NCBI GenBank assembly: GCA_022818135.1
Contig: JAFMSR010000001.1
Coordinates: 36,052,672-36,116,671, forward strand
Length of the DNA: 64,000 nt
Direction: 5' to 3'
DNA from: Saxidomus purpurata
Taxonomy: Eukaryota; Mollusca; Bivalvia; Venerida; Veneridae
A program made the translations under genes and the position numbers. Shown here piece by piece: positions 11,370 through 22,900 of the stretch. How positions within the stretch are numbered: the stretch's first letter is position 1; each line of letters begins with the position of its first letter. A model generated the notes under the pieces. The model ran no database searches. It saw nothing but the letters and a program-made list of their open reading frames with translations, and was not told the DNA's origin.

Positions 11370-12437
11370 ATGTATTCTGTGACAATGTTTCGTACTCTTT
11401 TACTTATATTCCTGATAACAACAGGTACAAGTAAATCTTTCCGTGTTTCTCGGTTAGAAAAACGCTTAAATTTAATGGAGGAAAGGATATTTGAAGATAA
11501 GATTGCGGTCAGAGACGACATAGAAATGATTCTAGAGAAACTGGAAGCTATTTCATATAACACATCAGAGATTTCTCATAAGAGAAAAGTGGAAAATGAC
11601 GACAGTGTTACAAATAGCAGGACCAAACTGAAAATAGATGACTTCTTTGAAATTGTTAAGAAAGCAATGGGAGAAGAAAAACAATATGTCAGGAATGATC
11701 TGAATAAAGTACGAGAAGAAGCAAAACGAATAAGAAATGATTTAACGGACTTAGACACTCAAGTCTGGAAAAATCAAAAAGAACAAAGCATTATACAAGA
11801 AGTATTGAAAGGTGACCTCATCCACCAAGGAAAAGAAATGAAAGATAACTACAAAGAACTAGAAATAACAGTTGCAAGCAATTCTAAGAACATTGAAAAA
11901 GTGCTTCATGAAGTTCTAGAAGACAAGTTCATTGCTTTAACAAAGGAAGTTCACAAGGAAAATGAACTTGTCAACTCAAGAATAAACGATATTGTAAGGA
12001 GATTAGATAATATGAGCTTACGGATTTGTTCTAATTCGACATGGGCAAACTATGGCACATCATGTTACTACGTTGGAAAAGAAGAACTGACATGGGAAGG
12101 AGCGTTTAACAGGTGTGCATCATTTGGAACACAGCTCGTAGAAGTTGACAACGATGCTGAAAATACATTTCTCGTAAACTTAGCAAAAGAAAAAGGTGTA
12201 GGTGGTATGGGAGTATGGCTTGGTGGGACTGACCAGAAAAGAGAAGGGTTATGGATTTGGGGTACATCTGGAAAGGGGATTTATAACATTTACTCAAATT
12301 TCAAAGGACATGAACCAAATGGCAAAACGACCGAGAATTGTCTTCATCTATACAGGCATAGAAACTGGAAATGGAACGATACGCTGTGCGTCTTGAATAT
12401 ACGTTATATATGTGAACAAGAACATGCTTTGTTTTAA
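11370..12437 (+). CDS. Secreted coiled-coil C-type lectin, copy 2
   Basis: Intronless gene for a 355-residue paralogue of the lectin at 6752. It starts at the equivalent ATG (MYSVTMF) after an A-rich stretch. The signal peptide (LLLIFLITTGT), coiled-coil stalk and C-type lectin domain (about 218-353) are all intact. EPN is at 315-317 and WND at 335-337, and the six cysteines are kept (the fifth now in TLCV). Relative to copy 1 it has one stalk repeat instead of two, so it is 35 residues shorter. Many substitutions fall in the sugar-binding loops (SHGN to RHRN, IRCDRNM to TLCVLNI), which may change specificity. A 999-bp transposon ends 142 bp before the ATG, so its promoter may differ from that of copy 1. 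Confidence 0.9.
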   Translation: MYSVTMFRTLLLIFLITTGTSKSFRVSRLEKRLNLMEERIFEDKIAVRDDIEMILEKLEAISYNTSEISHKRKVENDDSVTNSRTKLKIDDFFEIVKKAMGEEKQYVRNDLNKVREEAKRIRNDLTDLDTQVWKNQKEQSIIQEVLKGDLIHQGKEMKDNYKELEITVASNSKNIEKVLHEVLEDKFIALTKEVHKENELVNSRINDIVRRLDNMSLRICSNSTWANYGTSCYYVGKEELTWEGAFNRCASFGTQLVEVDNDAENTFLVNLAKEKGVGGMGVWLGGTDQKREGLWIWGTSGKGIYNIYSNFKGHEPNGKTTENCLHLYRHRNWKWNDTLCVLNIRYICEQEHALF

Positions 12438-12511
12438 AAACTATTGGTAAATCTAAAGACAGAAGCAGCCATGTCATAAACCAGCATTACAATTTGTTTT
12501 CCAAAGTTTTA

Positions 12512-12517
12512 AATAAA
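12512..12517 (+). terminator. Possible polyadenylation signal of lectin 2
   Basis: AATAAA lies about 75 bp after the lectin 2 stop codon, a usual position for a poly(A) signal. No transcript evidence is available. Confidence 0.45.
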
Positions 12518-15500
12518 AACTGCTGTATATAGCATTATATCAGTTGTAGACACATTTTAAATGCAAACATACCTCCAATGTCCCTCTGTGGTGAAAGTTG
12601 TGTGGATATGGGACATGACATGAGCAAAATCTACGCTTTCAAAGGTGCAAGTGGGTATGGTTGCCTTGTTGAAACAGAGTGAGTTTACTATTATTTAGAC
12701 ACACTTTTTGAATTGACTTGAAATATTACATAAGAATTTGAACAGGGCCCGGAAACGAGTAAAGTTGCATTACAAGTAGGTTTTATCTGTGAACGAGAGT
12801 GGAGTGCATAACTGCCAGGAAACTGAGCGCATTTCATCGAACCAGATTTGATAAATAAACAACATGCCCTGTTGTTTACATGGCTGATAAGCATACGATT
12901 AAAAGCCAGACATGCCTATCGGGTGGCTAGGTATATGATATGTTTTAACAAATGCATATTGTAAACAAAACTGTACGAGTGTTTGCTAGAAGAAACGTCG
13001 TTTCAAAGTTCCATTTCCATCTTCCACTAACCTATGCATAAAACTATATTTTGCTATCATGTGCACACATACAGAAAATAAACATGTTCTGAAATTATGA
13101 ATTATGCCATACAAGGGACTGGGGCAGTATAGTATTCAAACGATATCAGTACTATTTTCAAACAGGATGAATTGATATTCACATATTTGTGCGTTTATTT
13201 CCATTTTAGTTATAGATCTGTTGTACCATGAAATCTATATTATATATTACACTTAATAAAGTATCAGGTATAGCGCATACAGGACAGTGATTGTGAACCA
13301 TACATTCATCAAAGAAGGTTGCTCTCTTGGTGAAAGTCTTATGCACCGATCTTTTTTGTACTGTAGCCCTGCAATTGACACATTTCGCACGTGTTTTTGC
13401 TGTGACATCTACTGTCTTTGACATAATTTTTCTCGCTTTTAACTGGAGTTACATCTTCTGACCTTTTTTTCCGATGCTACTTTTCGACGCATTCGCAACA
13501 AACGATCTAAATTTGAGAGACCACTTAAGACTTTAGACAAATACTGTCACAGCCACGGGTACGAGAGCCTACCTTACTTTAAAAAGAAGACTGTTTGGGT
13601 TTTTTTGTATGGAAGTTTCATAGGTCCAATTTACCATCCCCGATATAGTTTCAGCATTTAAGTACCTAGTATGCAGAACGGATTGAAATCATTTCATCGG
13701 CCAGTTGAAAGGATGAGTGTTACGGTGATAATACTCAATAACGATAGAATATAAAAACTGACCAGAAAACTAAAGGTCAGTTCCAAACGTAATGTTTTCT
13801 TCTCGAAATATTTCCTGGATTATCATTTTAAAAACTAAATTTTTTATAATATTCCGTTAGTGGCATTATGCGTATCTTACTGCACATAGTGTATTTTTAG
13901 TGACAGATTATAAATGCTGTAAAACTAGTGATAATGACGCATTAGTATTTGAAGTTGGTGCTTTAGAAATAAAAAAAATTGACTAATAAAATAATAGTTC
14001 CTTTCTTCAGTGATCTCCCTTGTGTTTTTGTTGTTGTTGGTAGAGATTTTGGCAGTGGAAGGGAAGCAACTCCTGCATTCAGTTGGTTTTTTTAATTGAC
14101 TCTCCCAGTCAAAATAGGAAAAGTAATATTTGGAAAGTTATTATTTCGTACTGGTGGCAGGAAGAGTTTGGTGTATTGGGTTAAAAGCTATTATTTCCTC
14201 TACCCTTTTTACACACCCATTTCAGCTGGATTTTTACTTAAAAAAAATGTGCATAATTCCACTTTAATAAACGGAAACCTCATCTTATGTGCCACCTGCC
14301 CTTCCTTCAGGCTTTGTTTGCTTGATATCACAGTCACTTTAAATTAGCTTTCAATCTTTCCAGGGCCAGTGAATTCTTCCATATAAGGAAGCTATCAAGC
14401 TTTCTTATGGAATATCAACGGTTCTCTTTAAATGAAAAAAAGTACCAAAGACACCTTTGTTCTTTCTCCATCATTTATATTTTCAAGGTTAAACTATGCC
14501 CCTGAGCGTGTGTGCATCTTCGACAGCAGTTTAACTTACAAGGCCAACAACTTAATGACGAGAATCTGTAGTGAAGATTGGACAACAGGCAGTAAAACCG
14601 GTAGTTGTCCCAAGGAACTGTAAAAAATTGCACCTTTTAAAAAAATATTTCTGTTAGACATGTTACAAAGAAACCCATTGAAGGTTAAAATGCAAAGGAA
14701 GATTGCATTTCTGGAGCTTAGCAAAAACAAACTACGATGTGTCGTGGACAGAATCAATTTAATTGAAATAGTTTGTCACCTGTCAAAGAAGCATGAAGGA
14801 TATACATTTTATCACACGGCTGCCATACTGTTACGGATTACGTTTACAAAAATGCAGTTAAAATAGCTGCATACCCAATTCCCAGGTTCGAATAAAATGT
14901 CCAAAGTCTGTGGCTATTGGCTAAACTGTTGAAAATGTTTATTATCCGTCTTTCACGTATTCACACATTTTCTTACTATCAACATGTATTTGATACAATA
15001 TAAAGTATTGAAGAAACATAATTAGTTTGGACAGTGGTCCAGTTAATGAGAGGACCGTCTCAAAATTAACATGGTAACAATATCTTTCTTTCAACAAAGT
15101 TTTAACAAAACAAATAGATAAATCAGTGTAACAAAATATAACATGTGCACATGCAATACGACATTGCACAGTTTTATCTACAAAAAAAAATGCTGATCTG
15201 GTAGACATCATCACTACCTTTAGAAGGCAGAGATAGACAAGCTACTGTTTGACTTAAATACATTATCTAATATAACTACATGTATATAAGATTATTCTGA
15301 GGTTAAAATTCAGGAATTTATCCAATGTAATACAAAGTTATCAATTGACGGATTGTAGTCTCGTAGGAAGTTTGAAATAAAAGCTGTGCTTAATTTACCT
15401 TTGTAAAGGTGACAAAAAAATAACGCCTCTGATTAAAGCCCCATGCTCACTGTGTAGCTGAGAGAAACTGACCGTAAAATAATAACATGAACATGAAATT

Positions 15501-16206
15501 AAGACATTCGAAAACAGTATTTAAGAGTGAAATAGATTGTAATTCTATCAATATTCAAAGTTTCAAAGTCGTAGTTTACGGTTTACTTGTCCTTGGTGAG
15601 AGGAAAACAAATTTCAAAGCATTTTTATTTTGCGTTTGTTAGACTCATCAGCGAATCAATGACTCTGTGCTGTTTCTCATAGACCGTTGACATTACGTTT
15701 ACAGCGTTTAAACTTCACTCTAGGAATGGTATATATAATTTAGCCAAGGATGCAGTATTTTCACATTGCTGCGTAGACATTTTTAAGGTTGATTTTTATC
15801 TACAAAGATGAGCACAGCAAATTTTTTGTACTCTCCTAGGTTGTGTATAGTATAAATAAAAACGTAATTTCGTTAAATTAAAACAGCTATGTATGGGCGT
15901 AATATCCATAAGTTTTTTTTATCCTCAGTGGACTATGTATTTTGTTTTACTTTTTACATATTTGAAGGCATGTCAACATTGCTCTGAAGTGTACTAATTA
16001 TATTTGCCGATCAAATCAGGAAACCATTCAACTTATATATTTTGATGGTGCTATATTAATATACTATACCATATAAATACTTGTTAATATAAAAATTGGT
16101 AAGAGGGTCGAAGTGTGTAAGACTATATAATGTTGTTTGGTGAAGAAGAAAACGTCGATAAAACCAGAATAAAAGTATGCGTTTCTTTGCTTTACATCTG
16201 GATACC
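12518..16206. other. Intergenic sequence, little recognisable
   Basis: AT-rich sequence between lectin 2 and PKDCC. The only frame worth noting is a minus-strand Cys-rich ORF at 13206-13424 (C-x2-C ... C-x5-C-x2-C spacing) without a known match. It may be a fragment of a transposase zinc-binding tail or chance. A PKDCC terminal exon was looked for here and not found. Confidence 0.4.
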
Positions 16207-16303
16207 ACTGTCCTGTTCAATGCGGACCACTGTCCTGTTCAATGCGGACCACTGTCCTGTTCAATGCGGACCACTGTCCTGTTTAATGCGGACTGCAGAT
16301 CAC
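16207..16303 (+). repeat. 22-bp tandem repeat, about 4.4 copies
   Basis: Four near-perfect units of CACTGTCCTGTTCAATGCGG plus AC in tandem; the last has one T-for-C change (GTTTAATG). There is no spacer variation as in a CRISPR array; it is a simple minisatellite. Confidence 0.9.
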
Positions 16304-16739
16304 AGACAAGTTGTCCTAACTTATTAACACCAGACTGCGAAGAAAAACTGAAAATCATTACAGGACTTGTGTTTGATTGTCATGTGACTAGCGCGTTAAG
16401 TGGCCGAATCAGGGTGTGTCTCAGTAATATCACCATCAAATGGTTACAGCAGCTTCAGCGTTCTGTTCCAGGTTTGATATATAAAGTTGTATTCGGCTGG
16501 AAAGAAGGCTGGCCAATAGCATTTTTCAAATGAATTAACCTGCGGCCTGAAATGAATGTTAAGACTGTAAATGATTGAATTATGATATTTCCCTTTTACT
16601 CGGTTTAAAAAAGAAAACGATTTTAAAAATAACTATACAATGTATTTTTTTTATCTGGAGGTTTACGTTTTAGTCTTATGTAGAGATATTTAGTGACACA
16701 TTTTAACTGTTGAAACTTTTTGTTAGGCAATGTGATAGA

Positions 16740-16960
16740 CTATAACATCAATGAATAACAGCGATAACTGAGTGAATATTTACCCGCCCAAGTTTTCTGC
16801 TGCGAGACAACGAAACCCTGGCACTCGTTGTCCATATTGCAAACATCCTCGGCCTCACGGAGATCGAACACAGACACTGTGCAGGTTGCCATGGAGATTG
16901 ACAGACGACAACGATAGTCGTGTTTTCCTGGTAAATCTGACTGTTCTATGCGTTTGTAAC
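16740..16960 (-). CDS. PKDCC: PKDCC exon 5 (last recognised)
   Basis: Starts after TGTTACAG and encodes YKRIEQSDLPGKHDYRC, SVFDLREAEDVCN and ECQGFVVSQQKTWAG, matching the conserved Cys-rich tail. It then reads KYSLSYRCYSLML to a TAG at 16742-16740. The last stretch is unlike the family and follows a usable donor (GCGG|GTAAAT, exon end 16784). The annotated stop may therefore be intron read-through. Confidence 0.75.
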
Positions 16961-19900
16961 CTGTAACACACATTACTGGAACCTTTTAATTGAGCCAATG
17001 GTAAAATAAATTGAATTAAAGACAAATGATGGCCCAACAAGGTAATACATGAAGATTATACCTTAAAGTATAGCAGAAGTCATAATTGTTTAAACAAATG
17101 GTTTTCAACGATAGCTCTATTTACCATTTGCATTTATTATCTATTGCATTGCGCTGCGTTTATTGCAACTCTTTTTCTATGCTACATGTACCTCGAGTTC
17201 ACAATTCGGATGCGTGTCGGAGACAAACACTTAACTTACTGGATAAAGATTGTGTTGATTCCGATTCCGTCCTGTTAAGATACCATCCTGACTGGTACAA
17301 CGTTACAATTTTATTCATTAGTTTCAGGAGTTGTTCTGACGTCATCGTGAGGTTAGTGTACCCGTCAACAACACTGTCGATGATTGTCTTGAGGCGAGGG
17401 GGCGCACCATGGGGAAGAAGGAATGTAACAAAATGGCGACCAGCGTTGAACAGATTTTTCTTTTCATTGTATTGCACGCACCTTCCATTTACACACCTAG
17501 TTCTAAAACAGTAAAAGATATTCATGCTGTTTTTTTTCTTTGTATAACCATTGTTTAGGATCTATGACAATACATCGACAGACAACTCATCGACACTTCA
17601 AACAATACATCGACAGACAACTCATCGACACTTCAAATCACCAACAGGATAATGTGTGAAAAATAAGAGAATTAGATCCGTCGTCGAAGAATTTCCTCAG
17701 AGATCTGCCCGTGATGTTCTTAAAGGCGTACAGCATTCAATATCAAGTATAGGATTAGAAAATCTTACAATACGATAAAAGTCGTATTCGCGTGCCCTGT
17801 AGGCCCCTATCCAGCAAACATGCATATATGGGTCCCATATGGGCTTTTTCTGGGCAAGCCCATATGGGCATGCCCATGTTGGACCCATATGGGACCCTTG
17901 TGGGCAAGCCCATGTTGGTTTGCCCATAAGGGTCCCAAATTGGTCCCATATTGCAGCACTTTTAGAAAAACGAATATTTATTCATTAATTTGTTAAAAAC
18001 TCATTTAATTTTAAGAAGCATGTGACTACCTTGATTTAAATTGCTATTGTTTTATATTAAAATAGTAATTCAACACATACGCGTATATTTGGGCCTCCTG
18101 TTAACGTCAATACCCCTTCATAGGTGCATGGAATTAGTTTACTTTGTTTTTAATATAGGTTTTAATTTTTATACGTTAAATATATAATGTATCATTTAGA
18201 CATAGTTATTATCAAGAATTTGATAATCGCATTATGCTTTTGAAAATGAAAAAAATTCGAGCATGCGCAGACGCAATTTCCGCCTCCGCCAAATTTTGAA
18301 AACAAGCTGACGAGGGATCTTGAAACGGTAAATATATGATATTTCTTTTGAATTGAGAACCACAATCTCATATAATCGACCTGTCGTTTTAAATTCATGC
18401 ACATATTGTGTTTATAGGAAAGTTGTAAACGCATTTTAAGTTTTTGTTTTGCCTTTGCATTGTATTTTCGCGTGAGTCAGTCGTCAATTTTCAAGTGTGT
18501 GACATTTTCTATATAAACTGTCCAAGTCAATGGTTTAATTGTGTGGTAAGCTATATTCTGCTTACATCTTAGCACCAACTTATGTATTTTCTTATTGTAT
18601 ATAGGCCAGCAAAAAGGCTATGATTCGTCTGAGGATGATGGAACAGACGGTGAAGTGGATGATGAGAATGAGGGGGACACTGAGAGTAGGCCACCACAAT
18701 CTGAAATGACTGCCCCAGACACAACACCGAAACAGACACCTGCTGGAAGCGAATTTTTACCTCCGCCTCTTTTAATGACAGGCACTGTGAGAGTCAAGCA
18801 ATGAAGTGGGGAGGCCAGTTCGGTGGTTACTCCAATACATGTACGAGGTCCATCTGAAGCGCCATCCATTTGGCAGAATATTGGGCCTTGTAAGTAAACT
18901 GAGAGCTGTAAATATATTTATTTTATACCTATAAATGTTCTGTCTACAATACAAGCCAACAGACACAACTGTATTTGTTTGAAAAAGTGTATTCTTTTTA
19001 TAATTATAAAATGTGTATAATAAAAGGAACATCATGTTAGCATGTTGATCCATGATGGTATCTGCATCACTTCGGCTTCTGTCTCGCGTGATACGACTTT
19101 TCACAAACAACTCTAAGTGATAAAAACCCACGGAACCAACATATGTTAACATAATGTTCTGTTTATATATTATTTTAAAATAGTTGCAGTACTGTAATCA
19201 CTACACTTCTGCTTATTAATAATACAAAGTAAGCTTACGAGTCCAGAACTTTGACATTTACAGGAATTTATGCGTTTATCATTATTGCAGTGATTATTCC
19301 TATTAAATACATTTTTGACATCGTTTTTCAGCTGCTGTAACACAGATTCTCATGGTGTTGGAGACAATGTGGGAGGAGAATTGTGAGATGAAGAGAATGA
19401 TGCAGCAGTCGCCGGCCAGGTCAGCATTAGATGACCAGTTGATGCAGCTCCCTGAGGACGTCATTTTTCTGATTCGTAGTTTGGAGCAGATGGAAGCATT
19501 TGACGAGCTTCTCGGATATCGAACAAAGCTGTTATCTGTGGTAAGCATAGTGTTAGTCATGTATGTGAACCTTTTGAAGTTATTTAATCAGGTAACTGAA
19601 CAAACTCCATTGCTGACCCAATATCCACTGACATAAATGCCCAGAAACATAATTGTCTGTTGTGAGCACATGTATGTTTTATCATTCTGCTATATTTATG
19701 TTGGAAAATATTGCATGGTTGACAAAAACTTTGCTGCATTAATTGTGGAACTGAAAAATGACATGTTTTAATTAATTGGTTCATTCAGTTACCAAAGTTA
19801 TTTCTTTTAAATATGCCATAATAGCCATGTGCACAACATAATTTATAAAATTCATAGCTTAAAAACAAGTTTGTTTATGCATTCATTTAAGGGGAGGTAT

Positions 19901-22900
19901 CTTTCCATGTTGGTGGGGAGGACGTACGATAACGGGTTGACTGCTTGACGTTGAGGAAGGAGGCCCTGTCAAACCAGCTGGCCAGGGAAAACAATATGAA
20001 GAGGCTTAAGAGAAAGAAGAAACTTACACATTATAAACAGTATAACATTAAAGGTTGCTACTTTAGTGTACCAAAGTTATGATAAAAACTAGAAATGTTT
20101 CTGTGTTGATATTTATAAATTCAAGCTACTGTAGTGGGTAATATTGGATATTGCACTTATGTCTATTGATTTTAGAAATTAGGATTTGTATAATGATACA
20201 CTATTATAAATACATGACAATAACATAGACTTTTCTCTTCGAAGATGTGTTTTAAAGGTTGAATTTTGATTTATTTCTTATTCTGATTATATGCATGCCA
20301 TTATTATATCATGAACCATACATGAGATTACTTAATAAAGTTTTAGTGTTAAAGCATATAGTGTGTTGTTTTCTTGCAGGATAATATCATAATGTAGTCC
20401 TTTGCCCGATAATATCCCTCTGTTCCAGGAAAAAGAGAGTTAAAGCATAAAAAAAAAAATGGAAGTTCAAGAATAGCCCGCGATTAATTAGTTAATTATT
20501 AAAGAATTCGCATGTTTGTATCCGATGTTTCTGACAACGGTTTATTGAAAATCCAGCAAACTTAAAATTGAAGTAAATGCAAATGGATCTAGCCAAGTAA
20601 TGCAAGATCTGTCCAAAATGGAAGTACTAGTATCTGGAATGCCCATGTGGGTCCGATGCCCATGTGGGACCCATATGGGTCCCATATTACTTGTTTATGG
20701 GGCAGCCCATATGGGACCCATGAGGAACCCAGTTGCACTTCCCATCTGGGTCCCATATGGGCAGCCCATATTGGACCCATGTAGGTGCCCATAAGGGACC
20801 CACATGGGTCCCATATAGATTGCTAGCTGGGTATGCATGTTATATTGCATAATCTATGATGTCGGTGTAATTTTAGATGAGTTGTCGCGTCCATGTGTTG
20901 TGTCGGCGAGTTTTCAGACGATGTTTTGACGCATACTAATTGTACAGCCATTGGGAAACAGTTATTGCTATGCCGACAATTAATATTTAGTTGTATTAGA
21001 TCTACGGCAGTATAGTATCAAGTAAACAACTTTTCAAATATCAAGAGTGTCATAGGAATGATTCATACATAATGTTCATACATGTATTACCTATTACTCT
21101 AACCTGGTAATAATTATACAAGGAAAGAAAGAACCTGTATGCATGCATTACGAACTAAGCGCGCATTTTGTATCTGTCTCAGTCGCAGCATTATGCCCAA
21201 CATGCTTCTTAAAGTTCTGCATGACCTGAGAATGCAAAAATGGCTGTCATTAAAACCATTAAACAGATTTTACATTTCCAAATCTTGACAATTATCTGGT
21301 ATTATTGTTAGATGCATTATTTCGAAGTTAGTTGAAAATTAAAATACAATGATACCTTTGAGAGAAATTAGCACTAGAAAAAGTGACGTCACATTCGCTC
21401 ATGGTTACACATGCTGGATCCTCGAATCCGGTGTCGTCAACATCAGATAGTTTCAGAGTGCCACCAACAAGGACAAACTGTTGACGGCGGAAGTCATTCA
21501 TGGACATGGAACCGTATGGTGTCTTGCTCATATAGTGTACGATTCTCGTTATGTCTAAGCATACCTGAAAGAAAAGCTAGGTGTTACACTTCTGTCTACA
21601 GAGGAAAGGACCGTATACAACCGATCCATGTTGCAATGTTATGTCCGTTTCTTCTTGTTTCATATACTGTTAAATTTTAATATGGGTACAGCGTGAAAAT
21701 AAGAAGTGATTAGCAGTATCTAAACCCTGTCTCTGTTAGATTGCATTGTTTATTGTATTTATATTAATTGTTTTAGTAAACATCTCTGCCTTATTGTTAG
21801 CATAGAGTCGTAATTAATTTGGTAGAACTTGTGGATCAACGTACCCTTTTGTCATAGACTATATTTATTATTACTTTTTATATGTTTATTGTGATATAGA
21901 TTGTGAATACAATGTAAATACAATAATGGCAATGAAACGGAATAATGTTCTTTGAAATAATTTAGCAAACAAGAACTTGGCTGTTGCAGGGCACGGTCTA
22001 AACCGCATCTTGTTCAATCCCGGATTTGTTATCATCGGCTCATTCAAATCATCTACTGAGACTGCAGACTAACTTGAAAAACTGCCGAATGTATGCATGA
22101 CACGCAAATAAAACATGTAATGAAGCATACAGAGAAACATGTTTCCTATCTACGTAACAGACCTGACAGAGACAGTCGGATAATCGCAAACATCCTGTTG
22201 TAATGTAAACATTAAAGAAAGCCTTTCGAAACACAGGTGCTATTTTTCTCCCACATGACTGACAGATGCTTATTTTACCAGTACAAGCTTCTACATGTTT
22301 CTTTTTAACTTCGAAGGGATATTCATAAGGAAAACTGGGATTTGTGCCTTCGTCTAGTGAGAACATGAACTATACATGATTAAAGTCTCTCCGCTAGAAA
22401 TATTCATTCCAATTAGTTCCGAGGAACGACACTAGGTAACAAGACGTTTCAAATAACTGAAAGTTGCTCTTTGATTACCTTAACCAAAAATATAAGTCTG
22501 CGTGATATGTACAGTTTATGAGGGACTAGTCATAATAAAATTTTGCTCTGTTGCAGATGCATGTTTTTTTTTGCATTAATACCGCGAAAACATGTGCAGT
22601 ATTTATTTATACTACTTTAGTCATTATAGATTGCAAAACAAATTCGTTCAACTTAGATTTATAGCTCTCGACTCACTACAGATGGAATCAACATCGAAGT
22701 GAAAGAGAAGCAATGTAGCACTGTTTGTGTTTTGCATATAAGGACACTCTCGCCATAACTCTGGTGGGGATCTAACCCGCGACCATTCGTTTTTGAAACC
22801 GTTCGGAAGGCAACAATATATCACGAATGTCACCAACACGCAAAAGTCGTGATCTATTAAGTATTTTTTCTCGTTTATATTCTTTATTTTAAGAAGGGTT

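Larger units (their letters stand above)
8217..12482 (+). repeat. Segmental tandem duplication, unit 2
   Basis: Direct duplicate of 3147-7968 (see that entry for shared landmarks). It lacks the GGCGTC element and the poly-G/T tract but contains a 999-bp inverted-repeat element at 10229-11227. Lectin reading frames are conserved while the intervening sequence has drifted, which suggests an old duplication with the genes under constraint. Confidence 0.85.
17810..20831. mobile_element. 3.0-kb inverted-repeat element with CCCATATGGG-type termini and a captured gene remnant
   Basis: The left end reads TCCAGCAAACATGCATATAT then GGGTCCCATATGGG; the right end, reverse-complemented, reads CCCAGCTAGCAATCTATATG then GGACCCATGTGGG. 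Each end continues for 140-190 bp in alternating GGGCCCATATGGG-like subrepeats (17826-17960; 20635-20815). Both termini are flanked by TA (17808-17809; 20832-20833). It lies wholly in PKDCC intron 3. The inner portion contains three plus-strand exon-like segments of a decayed gene (18605-20082), a GC-box/NRF-1-like stretch and AATAAA at 20334. No transposase was recognised. Alternatively these are two separate repeats that happen to be inverted. Confidence 0.65.

Noticed and set aside
16207..16303. CRISPR-like array of 22-bp repeats
   Set aside because: There are no spacers between units and the genome is eukaryotic; it is a simple tandem repeat.
22049..22366. Cys-rich minus-strand ORF as an extra PKDCC exon
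   Set aside because: Exons 2 and 3 already join exactly in the family alignment, leaving no gap for it; kept only as an unknown frame.
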